DNA of 64,000 nt from an uncultured Clostridia bacterium (GCA_947627135.1 CANQUV010000011.1:1-64000), one strand, 5' to 3'; positions 17,425 to 27,478 are shown, counted from the first letter of the stretch. Numbers and translations are program-made. The notes: a model not told the origin generated them from the letters alone.

Positions 17425-18378
17425 TCATTTATTATCTTCATCAATATTTACTGTTTTACGAATTACTGATTGAGGCGAATTATTAATGCTTATATAAATT
17501 CTTCCAATATATTCGCCGATCAATCCCAAAATAAGCATTATAACTCCACCAATTAAAAGAAGTATCGCCATTGTAGAGCTGTAACCCAGAGGCGCTTCAG
17601 GATGTATAAACAGCTTATTAACGATAATATAAATTCCGTATAAAAATCCTACAATAGCTATTATAACGCCGATAGCCGCTGAAATACGCAGAGGTTTTAC
17701 CGAAAAAGCCGTAAACCCGTTTACCCAAAGGGACATAAGCTTTGTAAATGTATATCCTGATGTACCCTCAAATCTTTCTCTGTGTTCAACCTCAACATTA
17801 GTAATTTTATTTGAAGTTCTTAAAAGCAGACCTGATATATAAGGATATGGATTTTCATATTTAATAATTTCATCAACAACAAAACGCTGACAGCAAAAAT
17901 AGCTCATAATTTTAAGCTCTTTCGGCTTATCAATAAGCCATCTTGCCATAGAATCATTTACTTTACTTCCGAAATTTCTGAAAAAGCTATGTTTTTTCTC
18001 TGCATACTTAGCAAATACAACATCATATCCTTCACTCAACTTATCAATGAGCTTAAACATTTCAGAAGCGGGAGTTTGTCCGTCATCATCAAGACAGACA
18101 ATTATATTTCCTGTTATATATCTGAAACCTGTAATTAAAGCTGAATGCTGACCAAAGTTTTTAGCCAGATCTATGCCTTTTATATGTTTATTTTTACTTG
18201 CAAGATTTGTAATAACATCAAAAACATTATCGGGTGAACTGTCGTTAACTAAAATAATTTCGTAATCAAATTGAGGGCGTTTTGATACTGTTTCTTCTAT
18301 TTCCTCAACAACCTTTCCTATTGTCTTTGCCGAACGGTAACAAGGGATCACAAATGATAATTTATCCATATTATTCAT
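17425..18378 (-). CDS. Family 2 glycosyltransferase with two C-terminal TM helices
   Basis: 317 residues. The GT2 catalytic domain (about 6-215) opens with SFVIPCYRSAKTIGKVVEEI and has VNDSSPDN, then CLDDDGQTPASEM as the metal site. Two C-terminal transmembrane helices (about 232-254 and 264-287) are typical of ArnC/GtrB/DPM1-like enzymes, which transfer a sugar from a nucleotide to polyprenyl phosphate. Its start overlaps the GNAT gene end by 8 bp, so the two are translationally coupled. It probably loads a modified sugar on the lipid carrier. Confidence 0.9.
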   Translation of the reverse strand: MNNMDKLSFVIPCYRSAKTIGKVVEEIEETVSKRPQFDYEIILVNDSSPDNVFDVITNLASKNKHIKGIDLAKNFGQHSALITGFRYITGNIIVCLDDDGQTPASEMFKLIDKLSEGYDVVFAKYAEKKHSFFRNFGSKVNDSMARWLIDKPKELKIMSYFCCQRFVVDEIIKYENPYPYISGLLLRTSNKITNVEVEHRERFEGTSGYTFTKLMSLWVNGFTAFSVKPLRISAAIGVIIAIVGFLYGIYIIVNKLFIHPEAPLGYSSTMAILLLIGGVIMLILGLIGEYIGRIYISINNSPQSVIRKTVNIDEDNK

Positions 18379-18889
18379 CTTCTTTCCATTGGGATTTTAA
18401 TATTCCCATAAATACCATATCATAGGGGGTTCCGTCGATAATTACATCTTCTTTAAAACAGCCTTCTTTAACAAAGCCCACCTTTTCATAACATCTTATA
18501 GCAGAAGCATTATCCGCAAATACTCTTAATTTCACTTTATTTAAGTTCATTTTTTTAAAAGCATGCTGTAAAATCAATTTTGCAGCAGTAGTGCCGTAAC
18601 CTTTGCCTCTTGCACATTCTTCGCCGATAAATATACCGAATTCAGCTTTTCTGTTTACATTATCAACATCTCTCAAATAAACAGAGCCGACAGGAGTTTC
18701 TGTTTCTTTTTCAACAATAATAAACTGAACAACTTGTCCTGTTTTTATTTTTGTATTGAACCAGTTAAGATGACCTTCTTCTGTCAGTGGAGTTCTGTAA
18801 ATAAATTTACTAACAACTGACGGGGAATTTCTCCATTTTACAACAAGGGGTGTATCTTCCGCTGTTATCGGACGAATATAAGCTGACAT
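18371..18889 (-). CDS. GNAT-family N-acetyltransferase (RimJ/RimL or WecD/PseH type)
   Basis: 172 residues. The acetyl-CoA binding segment is EECARGKGYGTTAAKL (Q/RxxGxG/A type), followed by NKVKLRVFADNASAIRCYEKVGFVKEG. Family members act on ribosomal protein N-termini, antibiotics or amino-sugar nucleotides. Overlap with a GT2 gene and nearness to a WecE-like enzyme favour the sugar role, as in WecD or PseH. That role is inference. The ATG follows AGGAGAATC. Confidence 0.85.
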   Translation of the reverse strand: MSAYIRPITAEDTPLVVKWRNSPSVVSKFIYRTPLTEEGHLNWFNTKIKTGQVVQFIIVEKETETPVGSVYLRDVDNVNRKAEFGIFIGEECARGKGYGTTAAKLILQHAFKKMNLNKVKLRVFADNASAIRCYEKVGFVKEGCFKEDVIIDGTPYDMVFMGILKSQWKEDE

Positions 18890-19023
18890 AAAGATTCTCC
18901 TTTAATAAATTTTGATAATTACATAGTAAATTTTACTAATTAATTTATTTTCTGTCAAGTTATAAGATAATATACTAATATAACATAAAATATTTGAAAT
19001 ACTTGTTTTAATAAGTTACGCTG

Positions 19024-19836
19024 TTAAAGCATAAACTTTCTTACAACTTCATAAATGCCGTCGTCATTATTGGAAGAAGTTATATAATTTGCAATTTTTT
19101 TAACATCTTCCTCCGCATTTTCCATAGCAACTCCCAATCCCGCATAACCGATCATGGTAATATCGTTGTAACTGTCTCCGCAGGCAATAAGATTTTTTCT
19201 TGTAAGATTCATTTTTTTCATAAGAGAATCAAGACTTGCTCCCTTATTAACGCCAAGGGGAACTACCTCTAAAAAAAACGGTGCACTTTTAAAAACATCC
19301 GCTTTTCCGTCAAGATAATATTTTATAGTCTGTTCAAATTTATTTATTTCTTTAGGCTCACCTGCCAAAAGAAGTTTATTAACAGGGAAATCTACATACA
19401 ATGCAAAATTTTCTACCTGTTTGAACGGAAGCTTTGTAATATCAGGTTCCACATTAGTATATTTATTTACTTTTCGGTCGGCGACAATTAAGTCTTTTTT
19501 AAAGGTGTTTACCGTTATATTTGAATTTTTTACAATTTCACAAACAACCGGAATATACTCGTTGGGAAATTCTTTTGAATATACAGTTTTAAATCCGTTA
19601 TTTGTAACCTTGACGATCATTCCGCCGTTAAAACACAAAAGATAACCTCCGTATTTTTTAAGTTCCAATTCTTCTGCGTAAGGAATTACACCGTATGGGT
19701 GTCTGCCGGTTGCAATAACCACCTTTTTGCCCATTTGCTGTATTTTTATTAATATATCCTTGGTTTTTGGAGTAATTAATTTATCATCATTGGTTAGAGT
19801 TCCGTCTATATCAAGAGCTATAATCTCATAAGCCAT
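19024..19836 (-). CDS. Cof-type HAD phosphatase
   Basis: 270 residues. Motif I is ALDIDGTLTND (about 6-16), motif II ATGRHPYG, motif III lysine in GVNKGASL, and motif IV ACGDSYNDITMIGYAGLGVAMENA. The cap (about 85-190) is the C2B type found in Cof/YidA enzymes, which hydrolyse sugar phosphates or flavin and pyridoxal phosphates. The ATG follows AAAGAGGTTT. Single gene. Confidence 0.9.
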   Translation of the reverse strand: MAYEIIALDIDGTLTNDDKLITPKTKDILIKIQQMGKKVVIATGRHPYGVIPYAEELELKKYGGYLLCFNGGMIVKVTNNGFKTVYSKEFPNEYIPVVCEIVKNSNITVNTFKKDLIVADRKVNKYTNVEPDITKLPFKQVENFALYVDFPVNKLLLAGEPKEINKFEQTIKYYLDGKADVFKSAPFFLEVVPLGVNKGASLDSLMKKMNLTRKNLIACGDSYNDITMIGYAGLGVAMENAEEDVKKIANYITSSNNDDGIYEVVRKFML

Positions 19837-19931
19837 ATTTAAAACCTCTTTTATATAATATTTTACAATATATCACAATTATTTATTTTTGAAAAGTAAA
19901 AATTTTATATTTGCACTTCCCTACATAAAAC

Positions 19932-19963
19932 ACACCGTTATGCTTATACATAACGGTGTTTTT
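19932..19963 (-). terminator. Terminator of the trp-sirtuin operon
   Basis: ACACCGTTATG (19932-19942) and CATAACGGTGT (19949-19959) form a perfect stem about 35 bp after the sirtuin stop. Confidence 0.85.
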
Positions 19964-19998
19964 ACTTATAAACAAATTGCTTACTGTATAAAAGTAAT

Positions 19999-20721
19999 TT
20001 AAATCTTTATTTTTGAAAAAAGTTCCCCTACCTTATCTCTAAAAACATAATCGGCAGTTTGGTCAAACTGTGTTGCATCTCTGTTAATAAGAATAAGATT
20101 TTTGCCTTTAAAATAGCGCAACATTCCTGCCGCAGGATATACGGTAAGGCTTGTTCCGGCTACAATCATTGTTTCGGCACTTGATATTGCCCTTAATGCT
20201 CCGTTGACCGTATTATCGTCAAGACCTTCTTCATATAAAACAACATCAGGCTTTATAATTCCTCCGCATTTATCGCAGACGGGAACTCCTTCTGAGTTTT
20301 TCATATATTCAGCATCAAATTTTTTTTTGCATTTTGTACAGTAATTTCTGTGAACGGAACCGTGAAGCTCATAAACTCTTTTACTGCCTGCTTTTTGGTG
20401 AAGTCCGTCAATATTTTGTGTTACAACAGCCGATAATTTTCCTGCTTTTTCCAGCTCTGCACATTTTAAATGTGCATTATTGGGTTCAGCTTCTGTACAA
20501 AGCATCTTATCTTTATAAAATCTGTAAAATTCCTCTGTGTTTTCCACAAAGAAATGATGACTTAAAATCTCTTCGGGAGGATAATCATACTTTTGATTAT
20601 AAAGTCCGTCAACACTTCTGAAATCCGGAATCCCGCTTTCTGTGGAAACTCCTGCACCTCCGAAAAAAACGATGCTTTTGCTTTCATCTATTATTTTTTG
20701 TAAAATATCATAACTGTTCAT
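19999..20721 (-). CDS. cobB: NAD-dependent protein deacylase (sirtuin, CobB-like)
   Basis: 240 residues with all sirtuin motifs: FFGGAGVSTESGIPDFRS (about 20-37), TQNIDGLHQKAG, the catalytic histidine in YELHGSVH, two zinc CxxC pairs (CTKCKKKF, CDKCGG) and AGTSLTVYPA. It removes acyl groups from lysine using NAD. The start ATG overlaps the trpA stop as ATGA, and AAGGA lies just upstream within trpA. It is therefore the last cistron of the tryptophan operon, an unusual position for a sirtuin gene. Confidence 0.93.
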   Translation of the reverse strand: MNSYDILQKIIDESKSIVFFGGAGVSTESGIPDFRSVDGLYNQKYDYPPEEILSHHFFVENTEEFYRFYKDKMLCTEAEPNNAHLKCAELEKAGKLSAVVTQNIDGLHQKAGSKRVYELHGSVHRNYCTKCKKKFDAEYMKNSEGVPVCDKCGGIIKPDVVLYEEGLDDNTVNGALRAISSAETMIVAGTSLTVYPAAGMLRYFKGKNLILINRDATQFDQTADYVFRDKVGELFSKIKI

Positions 20722-21488
20722 CTTATTGCATCCTTCATTGACTTTACATATTCACTTACAGGCTCCACTGAATTTTCTCCGTATTGAGCGATAATTTTGA
20801 CAATGGCACTTCCTACGATAACACCGTCTGCATATTTTACCATATCTTCTGCCTGTTTTGGAGTTGAAATACCAAAACCTACTGCACATGGAATATCACT
20901 GACCTTTTTTACGGTAGCAATCATTTCCCCTATATTAGTGGTAATTTTACTTCTTACTCCAGTTACTCCCATTGAAGAAACGCAATATAAAAATCCTTGT
21001 GCTTCTTTTGCAATAGTTTCAATTCTGTCTTTTGAGGTAGGTGCAATAAGAGAAATTAAATCAATTCCGAATTTTTCACAGGCAGGAGCAAGCTCTGCTT
21101 TTTCCTCAAAAGGAACATCCGGTACAATTACTGCAGAAATGCCACACTTGCTGCAATTTTCCAGAAATTTATCAACACCGTAAACGTAAATGGGATTTAT
21201 GTATGTCATAAAAGCTAAAGCACAGTTGCATTTAGGACTTACCTCTTTAACCATATTAAATATTTTATCTGTGGTAGTTCCTGCTGACAAGGCTCTTTCG
21301 TCTGCCTGCTGAATTACAATTCCTTCTGCAACAGGATCCGAAAAAGGTATGCCGATCTCAATAATGTCTGCTCCGCTTTTATCCATAGCAAGAATAAGCT
21401 CTTTTGTTACATCAAGGTTAGGATCTCCTGCGGTAAGAAAAGGAATAAAAGCCTTTCCGTTTTTGAATGCGTCTTTTATTTTACTCAT
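20718..21488 (-). CDS. trpA: Tryptophan synthase alpha chain
   Basis: 256 residues. Shows [15 protein letters not shown] with the catalytic Asp region, FLTAGDP near the start, and [27 protein letters not shown] phosphate-binding loops. It cleaves indole-3-glycerol phosphate and passes indole to TrpB. It overlaps trpB by 8 bp and the sirtuin gene by 4 bp. Confidence 0.97.
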   Translation of the reverse strand: MSKIKDAFKNGKAFIPFLTAGDPNLDVTKELILAMDKSGADIIEIGIPFSDPVAEGIVIQQADERALSAGTTTDKIFNMVKEVSPKCNCALAFMTYINPIYVYGVDKFLENCSKCGISAVIVPDVPFEEKAELAPACEKFGIDLISLIAPTSKDRIETIAKEAQGFLYCVSSMGVTGVRSKITTNIGEMIATVKKVSDIPCAVGFGISTPKQAEDMVKYADGVIVGSAIVKIIAQYGENSVEPVSEYVKSMKDAIR

Positions 21489-22665
21489 AAATGTCCTCTC
21501 CTCTGTATCTTGCTATTGCGGCAACATCTTTATCCCCTCTGCCGGAAAGATTGATTACAATAATTTGATCTTTACTCATTTTTGGTGCAAGCTTTAAAGC
21601 ATAAGCTACCGCATGAGAACTTTCAATTGCAGGAATTATACCCTCTGTTCTTGATAAATATTCAAATGCGTTTACCGCCTCTTCATCTGTAATAGGAACA
21701 TACTTTGCTCTGCCTGTATCGTGAAGATTTGCGTGTTCAGGACCGATTCCCGGATAATCAAGACCTGCCGAAATCGAGTAAACCGGTGCGATCTGGCCGT
21801 ATTCGTCCTGACAAAAATAGGATTTCATACCGTGGAAAATACCGAGACTTCCGTTTGCAACAGTTGCGGCGTTTTTTGGATTATCAACTCCCAGACCTGC
21901 CGCTTCACAGCCGATAAGTTTAACATCCTTATCGTTTATAAAATCATAAAAAATTCCCATAGCGTTGCTTCCGCCGCCTACACACGCCATAACAACATCA
22001 GGGAGTTTCCCCTCTTTTTCTAGAATCTGTTGTTTTACCTCTTTGCCTATTACGCTCTGAAAATCTCTTACAATTGTGGGAAACGGATGCGGTCCCATAA
22101 CGGAACCTAAAACATAGTGAGTATCTTCTACCCTTGCAGTCCATTCTCGTAATGCCTCGTTTACTGCGTCCTTTAAAGTTTGCGTACCTGTTGTTATCGG
22201 GTGTACCTTTGCACCTAAAAGCTTCATTCTGTAAACATTCAGTGCCTGACGGTCGGTATCTACCTTACCCATATAAACATCACATTCCATATTCATAAAT
22301 GCGGCAACAGTTGCAGTGGCAACACCGTGCTGACCTGCACCTGTTTCTGCAATAACTCGCTTTTTGCCCATTTTTTTTGCAAGCAATACCTGACCTAAAA
22401 CATTGTTGATTTTATGAGAACCTGTATGATTTAAATCTTCTCTTTTGAGATAAATTTTTGCTCCGCCTAATTCTTTCGTCATTTTCTCTGCGTAATAAAG
22501 TTCTGACGGTCTGCCTGCGTATTCTTTCATAAGAGTATCAAGCTCTTCTATAAATTCAGGGTCGTTTTTATAGTGATTATATGCTTTTTCAAGCTCATTT
22601 ACAGCGTTCATAAGTGTTTCGGGAACAAACTGACCGCCGTGAACTCCAAATTTACCCTTTGACAT
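21481..22665 (-). CDS. trpB: Tryptophan synthase beta chain
   Basis: 394 residues, full length. The PLP lysine lies in [18 protein letters not shown], the phosphate loop is [13 protein letters not shown], and [12 protein letters not shown] is conserved. This is the classical TrpB1 type that pairs with TrpA. It starts directly after the trpF stop (no gap) and overlaps trpA. Confidence 0.97.
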   Translation of the reverse strand: MSKGKFGVHGGQFVPETLMNAVNELEKAYNHYKNDPEFIEELDTLMKEYAGRPSELYYAEKMTKELGGAKIYLKREDLNHTGSHKINNVLGQVLLAKKMGKKRVIAETGAGQHGVATATVAAFMNMECDVYMGKVDTDRQALNVYRMKLLGAKVHPITTGTQTLKDAVNEALREWTARVEDTHYVLGSVMGPHPFPTIVRDFQSVIGKEVKQQILEKEGKLPDVVMACVGGGSNAMGIFYDFINDKDVKLIGCEAAGLGVDNPKNAATVANGSLGIFHGMKSYFCQDEYGQIAPVYSISAGLDYPGIGPEHANLHDTGRAKYVPITDEEAVNAFEYLSRTEGIIPAIESSHAVAYALKLAPKMSKDQIIVINLSGRGDKDVAAIARYRGEDIYE

Positions 22666-23283
22666 TTAATTTACACTCCTAACCTTATCTATGATCTCTT
22701 TAACTTTTTTTTCATCTTTTACTCCATCTGTTTCAACAGAGGTGCTTACATCCACACAAAACGGGTGCAAAGTTTTTATCGCAAGCTGAATATTATCTGC
22801 ATTTAAACCTCCCGCAAGAAAATATTCCTTAACTAGGTCGGCAGGGATCAAATCCCAGTTGAATTTTTCTCCGCTGCCGCCGTAAACATCTTTTCTGTAT
22901 GTGTCAAGCAATAAAAAATCACATTTTTTCTGTTCTTCCCGTAAAATCTGTTCAGTAGATTTCACCCTTACCGCTTTTATTATTCTGCATTTCACACGGG
23001 CTCTTAACTGTTTTATATATTCATCATTTTCATCCCCGTGAAGCTGAACTGCGTCTATAACATTACTTATACATAACTTAACTATAAAATCAATCGGTTC
23101 GTTTACGAAAACTCCCACAACTCTTATGCTCTTGTCAAGCCTTGATTTAAGTTCTCTTGCAGTTTCAAAATCAACTTGTCTGGGACTTTTTGAAAATACA
23201 AATCCTATATAGTCCGGTTTATATTTATTGACAACCTCAATATCTTCTATTCTTTTTATACCGCAAATTTTAATTTTACTCAT
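22666..23283 (-). CDS. trpF: Phosphoribosylanthranilate isomerase
   Basis: About 205 residues as a single TIM barrel, with KIKICGIKRIED at the start (catalytic Cys), GFVFSKSPRQV, AVQLHGDE and the C-terminal VDVSTSVETDGVKD motif with the catalytic Asp. The ATG at 23283 is chosen because family members start just before KICG and this codon lies immediately after the trpC stop (TGATATG). An ATG at 23301 lies inside trpC. It is separate from TrpC, as in most Firmicutes. Confidence 0.95.
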   Translation of the reverse strand: MSKIKICGIKRIEDIEVVNKYKPDYIGFVFSKSPRQVDFETARELKSRLDKSIRVVGVFVNEPIDFIVKLCISNVIDAVQLHGDENDEYIKQLRARVKCRIIKAVRVKSTEQILREEQKKCDFLLLDTYRKDVYGGSGEKFNWDLIPADLVKEYFLAGGLNADNIQLAIKTLHPFCVDVSTSVETDGVKDEKKVKEIIDKVRSVN

Positions 23284-23284
23284 A

Positions 23285-24070
23285 TCAGAGTTCACCGCCA
23301 TTAAGTGTTTTTAAAGCAAGCGCTTTATCTCTGCTTTTCATTAGTGTTTCACCGATCAAAACACCGTTTACTTTTGCATTCCTCAAGTTTTTAATATCTT
23401 CGTTTGTTTTAATTCCGCTTTCGCCTACAAACAGTATATCATCAGGTACAAGTTTTCTCAAATTTATACAGTTGTTGATATCAACTGTGAAATTTTTTAG
23501 ATTTCTGTTATTGACGCCGATTATCCTTGCCCCGGCTTTTATTGCTGATTTTATTTCTTCCTCATTATGAGCCTCAACTAAAGCTGAAAGTCCTAAACTG
23601 TGGCTTAAAGCTATCCATTTTGTTAATGTTTCCGTATTAAGCAAAGAACAAATCAACAATATTGCCGACGCCCCGATCGTTTTCGCCTCGTATATTTGAT
23701 ATTCGCAAACAGTAAAATCTTTTCTTAAAAGAGGAATTGAAACATTTTTGCTTATTTCTTTTAAATAATCGTTACATCCCATAAAATATTTAGGCTCAGT
23801 TAATACTGAAATTGCAGAAGCTCCTGCATTTTCATATTCTTTGGCAATTTCAACATAAGGAAAATTCTCTGCGATAACTCCTTTTGACGGAGAAGCCTTT
23901 TTTACTTCGCAAATATAAGAAATCCCTGATTTTGAAAGAGCTTTTTCAAAAGGAAACCCTGTGTTTAAATCCACCTCAAGGGCTTCCTCTTTTACTTTTG
24001 CAAGAGGTTTTATTCTTTCTGCCTGTTCATATCTGCTTAATGTATATTGTGCAATTTCCTCAAGTATCAT
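23285..24070 (-). CDS. trpC: Indole-3-glycerol phosphate synthase
   Basis: About 261 residues from the ATG at 24070 (GGTGAT upstream). A GTG 9 nt earlier is the alternative. TIM-barrel motifs are YICEVKKASPSKGVIAENF (catalytic Lys), PLLRKDFTVCEYQIYEAKTIGAS, GVNNRNLKNFTVD and VGESGIKT. It closes the ring of CdRP to give indole-3-glycerol phosphate. It lies 12 bp after trpD. Confidence 0.96.
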   Translation of the reverse strand: MILEEIAQYTLSRYEQAERIKPLAKVKEEALEVDLNTGFPFEKALSKSGISYICEVKKASPSKGVIAENFPYVEIAKEYENAGASAISVLTEPKYFMGCNDYLKEISKNVSIPLLRKDFTVCEYQIYEAKTIGASAILLICSLLNTETLTKWIALSHSLGLSALVEAHNEEEIKSAIKAGARIIGVNNRNLKNFTVDINNCINLRKLVPDDILFVGESGIKTNEDIKNLRNAKVNGVLIGETLMKSRDKALALKTLNGGEL

Positions 24071-24082
24071 TTTTATCACCGA

Positions 24083-25096
24083 TTAAAACTGATTTGTTGC
24101 TTTTACAAACTGTTCTAATTTTTCATAAGCTTTTGAGCTGTCTATAAGCTCCTGCGCCATTTTTATGCCGTCTTTTATGCTTTCAGCCTTACCGGCAATA
24201 TAAAGCGATAAGCCTGCATTAAGACAAACTGTATCGTATTTTGCTCCTTTTATTTTTCCACTTAAAATATCTCTTGTGATCTGTGCGTTTTCTGCACCGT
24301 CGCCGCCTAAAAGCTCTTCCTTTTTACATCTTTCAAGTGAAAAATCTTCGGGCGAAATTTCATAAGTTTTAAATTCACCGTTATTTATTTCGCATACCTT
24401 TGTTTTTGCAGACGTTGTAGCTTCGTCCATTCCGTCTTCGCCAAAAACAGTCATTCCTCTTTTAACACCTAATTTATAAAGTACTCTTGCAAGAGGTTCT
24501 ACCAAATCTGCTGAATATACTCCCATTAACTGCATTGAAGCATGAGCAGGATTAGTTAAAGGTCCTAAAATATTAAACACATTTCTTATTCCTATTTCTT
24601 TTCTGACAGGAGCAACATATTTCATTGATGAATGGTAACCCTGTGCAAACATAAAACACATTCCTGTTTCTTTAAGAACTTTTTCACTTTGTTCAGGTGT
24701 GATCGTAATGTTTACACCTAAATTTTCAAGACAATCTGCGGCACCGCTTTTACTTGACATTGAACGGTTGCCGTGTTTTGCAACAGGTACTCCTGCTGAA
24801 GCTATAACAAATGCCGATGTTGTAGAAATGTTAAATGTACCTGAACCGTCTCCGCCTGTACCTACAATTTCCATAACATCATTTTCTGTTTTGATCTTTA
24901 ATGCTTTATCTCTCATAACATAAGCACAAGCTGATATTTCATCAATGGTTTCGCCTTTTATTTTTAAGGCTGTTAAAAACGCTCCCATTTGTGACTGCGT
25001 AGCAGCACCTGTCATCATTTCTTCCATAACCTGTGATGCTTCATCATAAGTTAAGTCCTGATTATTTGATATTTTAATTATTGCCTCTTTAATCAT
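24083..25096 (-). CDS. trpD: Anthranilate phosphoribosyltransferase
   Basis: 337 residues with [22 protein letters not shown] (PRPP-binding loop), [21 protein letters not shown] and [18 protein letters not shown], all diagnostic. It is not fused to TrpG. It sits 6 bp after trpG. Confidence 0.97.
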   Translation of the reverse strand: MIKEAIIKISNNQDLTYDEASQVMEEMMTGAATQSQMGAFLTALKIKGETIDEISACAYVMRDKALKIKTENDVMEIVGTGGDGSGTFNISTTSAFVIASAGVPVAKHGNRSMSSKSGAADCLENLGVNITITPEQSEKVLKETGMCFMFAQGYHSSMKYVAPVRKEIGIRNVFNILGPLTNPAHASMQLMGVYSADLVEPLARVLYKLGVKRGMTVFGEDGMDEATTSAKTKVCEINNGEFKTYEISPEDFSLERCKKEELLGGDGAENAQITRDILSGKIKGAKYDTVCLNAGLSLYIAGKAESIKDGIKMAQELIDSSKAYEKLEQFVKATNQF

Positions 25097-25102
25097 TTTA
25101 AA

Positions 25103-25669
25103 TCAATCCTCCACAAAGTTTTTAATCATTTTTATTCCGTCTTTTGTTAATATAGACTCAGGGTGAAATTGCAGTCCGTAAATCTCATAATCTCTGTGTT
25201 TTACTGCCATTACTTCTCCCATATCGTCACAAGCCGTTATTAACAGTTCGTCAGGCAGTGTTTCTCTTTTTGCAATAAGTGAATGATATCTTGCCCCCTC
25301 AACAATTTGCGGCAGGCCCTTAAAAATTTTACTGCTTGTATCTACCTTGATATCACTCTTTTTACCATGCATAAGCTTTTTTGCGTGGGTAATTTCTCCT
25401 CCGAACACCTCGCATATTGCCTGATGTCCCAAACAGACGCCCAGAATCGGGATCTCTCCTTTAAGTTCATCTATTACTTTCTCGCAAATGCCTGCATCTT
25501 TCGGATAACCCGGTCCCGGTGAAAGAATAATTCTGTCTGGCTTTAAGCTTCTTATTTCTTCAACTGTTATTGCATCATTTCTTACAACCTTTATATCTGG
25601 AGTAATACTTCCGCAAAACTGCACAAGATTATAAGTAAAGCTGTCGTAATTATCTATTAATAAAATCAT
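25103..25669 (-). CDS. trpG: Anthranilate synthase component II (glutamine amidotransferase)
   Basis: 188 residues. Class I amidotransferase triad: Cys in GVCLGHQAI, and His and Glu in LQFHPESI. It delivers ammonia to TrpE and may also serve PabB if one exists elsewhere. Its ATG overlaps the trpE stop (ATGA), so the two subunits are translationally coupled. Confidence 0.95.
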   Translation of the reverse strand: MILLIDNYDSFTYNLVQFCGSITPDIKVVRNDAITVEEIRSLKPDRIILSPGPGYPKDAGICEKVIDELKGEIPILGVCLGHQAICEVFGGEITHAKKLMHGKKSDIKVDTSSKIFKGLPQIVEGARYHSLIAKRETLPDELLITACDDMGEVMAVKHRDYEIYGLQFHPESILTKDGIKMIKNFVED

Positions 25670-27126
25670 AAATTATTGACCTCCCCTGCATTTTTTACTG
25701 CATTTATTACCGCAAGGGCTTTATTCATAGTTTCCAAATATTCGTTATGGGGAACACTGTCTGCAACAATTCCTGCTCCTGCCTGAACATAAACCTTACT
25801 TCCACGTTTGCATGCCATTCTTATTGCAATACAAGTATCAAGGTTTCCGTTAAAATCTATATATCCTATTGCTCCGCCGTAAACTCCTCTGGAGGTTTTT
25901 TCAAGTTCCTCTATAATTTGACATGCTCTGATTTTCGGTGCTCCCGATAAAGTGCCCGCAGGAAGTAATGCCTCAATTGCATCAAATGCATCTAACCCGC
26001 TTTTAATTTTACCCTCTACCTCACTGCATATATGCATGATTTTTGAATACTTTAATACTTTCTGATATTCGCTAACTCTGACTGAATTAAACTCTGATAT
26101 CTTTCCAATATCGTTTCTTCCTAAATCTACAAGCATATTATGCTCTGCAAGCTCTTTTTCATCTTTTATAAGCTCTGCTTCCAGGGCGTTGTCTTCTTCC
26201 TTTGTTTTACCTCTAGGTCGTGAACCTGCAATCGGAAATGTATTTAAAATACCGTTTTGCAGTTTAACCAGAGTTTCAGGTGATGTACTGATAATTTCAT
26301 CATCGTCAATTGACAGGTAAACCATATAAGGTGAAGGATTTGTGGTTCTTAAAACTCTGTAAGCGTTTATTAATGAATTTTTGTATTCGGCTTCAAATCT
26401 CCTTGATACAACGCATTGAAAAATATTTCCGTCAAAAATATACTCTTTGGTCTTTTCAACCATTTTGCAGAACTCTTCTTCTGTAAAGTTACTTGTAAAT
26501 TCAACATTTCCATTAAAGTCTTTCGTGTTTAACGGCTCACTGCTCTCTATTATTTTTTCAATTTTCTCAATATCTTCACAAGCTTTATTATACTGCCTTT
26601 CACAATCAGTCGTTTTCATATTGACAATTATAATCAACTTTTGCTTTAAATGGTCATAGGCGATTATTTTATCAAACAGCATTAAATCAAAGTCATTTGA
26701 GTCGTCTTTTTTAAGTTTTAAAACAGGCTCTGAAACCGATATCATAGAATATCCGTAATATCCTACAAGTCCTCCCGTAAAGGGTGGAAGCTCCTCAAAT
26801 TTTGGGTTTTTGTAATGACTCATATATTCCCTTAAAACTTCATAAGGCTTATTTGTTTTTATTTGTTTTTCTCCTTCGCCCTCTATAAATAAGGTTCCGT
26901 CTTTATAATAAAGCCTTGCTTTAGGGTCAAATCCTAAAAATGAATACCTTGACCATTTTTCTCCTCCTTCTATGCTTTCAAGAAGAAAGAACCTTTTATT
27001 TTTCGTTGCAATTTTTCTCAACAAGGTTATTGGAGTTATAACATCTGCAAAACACTCCTTGAAAACAGGAATTACATCGTAATTTTCTGCAATTTCAAGC
27101 ACCTTGTCATATTTAGGTTTTATCAT
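25666..27126 (-). CDS. trpE: Anthranilate synthase component I
   Basis: 486 residues from the ATG at 27126, preceded by GGTGGTGA. Earlier in-frame codons lie inside the T-box terminator. Chorismate-binding motifs are seen: IFQCVVSRRFEAEY, STSPETLVKLQNG, PIAGSRPRGKT, DLGRNDIGKIS and LLPAGTLSGAPKIRA. The N-terminal half has LLESIEGGEKWSRYSFLG, the feedback tryptophan site region. First gene of the operon, behind a tryptophan T-box. Confidence 0.96.
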   Translation of the reverse strand: MIKPKYDKVLEIAENYDVIPVFKECFADVITPITLLRKIATKNKRFFLLESIEGGEKWSRYSFLGFDPKARLYYKDGTLFIEGEGEKQIKTNKPYEVLREYMSHYKNPKFEELPPFTGGLVGYYGYSMISVSEPVLKLKKDDSNDFDLMLFDKIIAYDHLKQKLIIIVNMKTTDCERQYNKACEDIEKIEKIIESSEPLNTKDFNGNVEFTSNFTEEEFCKMVEKTKEYIFDGNIFQCVVSRRFEAEYKNSLINAYRVLRTTNPSPYMVYLSIDDDEIISTSPETLVKLQNGILNTFPIAGSRPRGKTKEEDNALEAELIKDEKELAEHNMLVDLGRNDIGKISEFNSVRVSEYQKVLKYSKIMHICSEVEGKIKSGLDAFDAIEALLPAGTLSGAPKIRACQIIEELEKTSRGVYGGAIGYIDFNGNLDTCIAIRMACKRGSKVYVQAGAGIVADSVPHNEYLETMNKALAVINAVKNAGEVNNL

Positions 27127-27443
27127 AAAATCACCACCGTACTTAAAATAAATAAAAATAAAAAAGACTTTTATCCCAAAACAAAGGGACAAAAGTCTGA
27201 AATAACTTCTGCGGTACCACCCAATTTGACGCATTATACGTCCGCTTTACAGCATACTGACATACGCTTCCCTATATAACGGCAGGGTTCCGTCAGCGAC
27301 TACTTTCGTTAAAGATTTCGGTCTGCCCTCACAAGTCCATTCAGAAAAACAATTGCTGCCATTTTGCACCAAACAATGGCTCTCTGAAAACAATTAATAA
27401 TTCTTACTATTCTTGTTCATCGGTTTAATGGTAATATTAAATT
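27127..27443 (-). promoter_or_regulatory. Tryptophan T-box leader with terminator/antiterminator
   Basis: On the minus strand the leader shows the T-box landmarks in order: AGAGAGCC near 27385, GGTGCAAA, and a specifier loop GAA-TGG-AC with UGG (Trp) at 27339-27337. Then comes the T-box GGGTGGTACCGCAG (27222-27209), whose NCCA-pairing bulge can bind uncharged tRNA. Finally a terminator has arms AGACTTTTGTCCC (27198-27186) and GGGATAAAAGTCT (27177-27165) with a T-run. Uncharged tRNA-Trp should stabilise the antiterminator and switch on trpEGDCFBA and the sirtuin gene. Confidence 0.95.
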
Positions 27444-27449
27444 AACAAT

Positions 27450-27478
27450 ATTATATGCCTAATTTTTTTAGCTGTCAA
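27450..27478 (-). promoter_or_regulatory. Vegetative promoter of the trp operon
   Basis: TTGACA (27478-27473) and TATAAT (27455-27450) are perfect sigma-A boxes with a 17-bp spacer. Transcription would start near 27443, at the front of the T-box. Confidence 0.9.
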
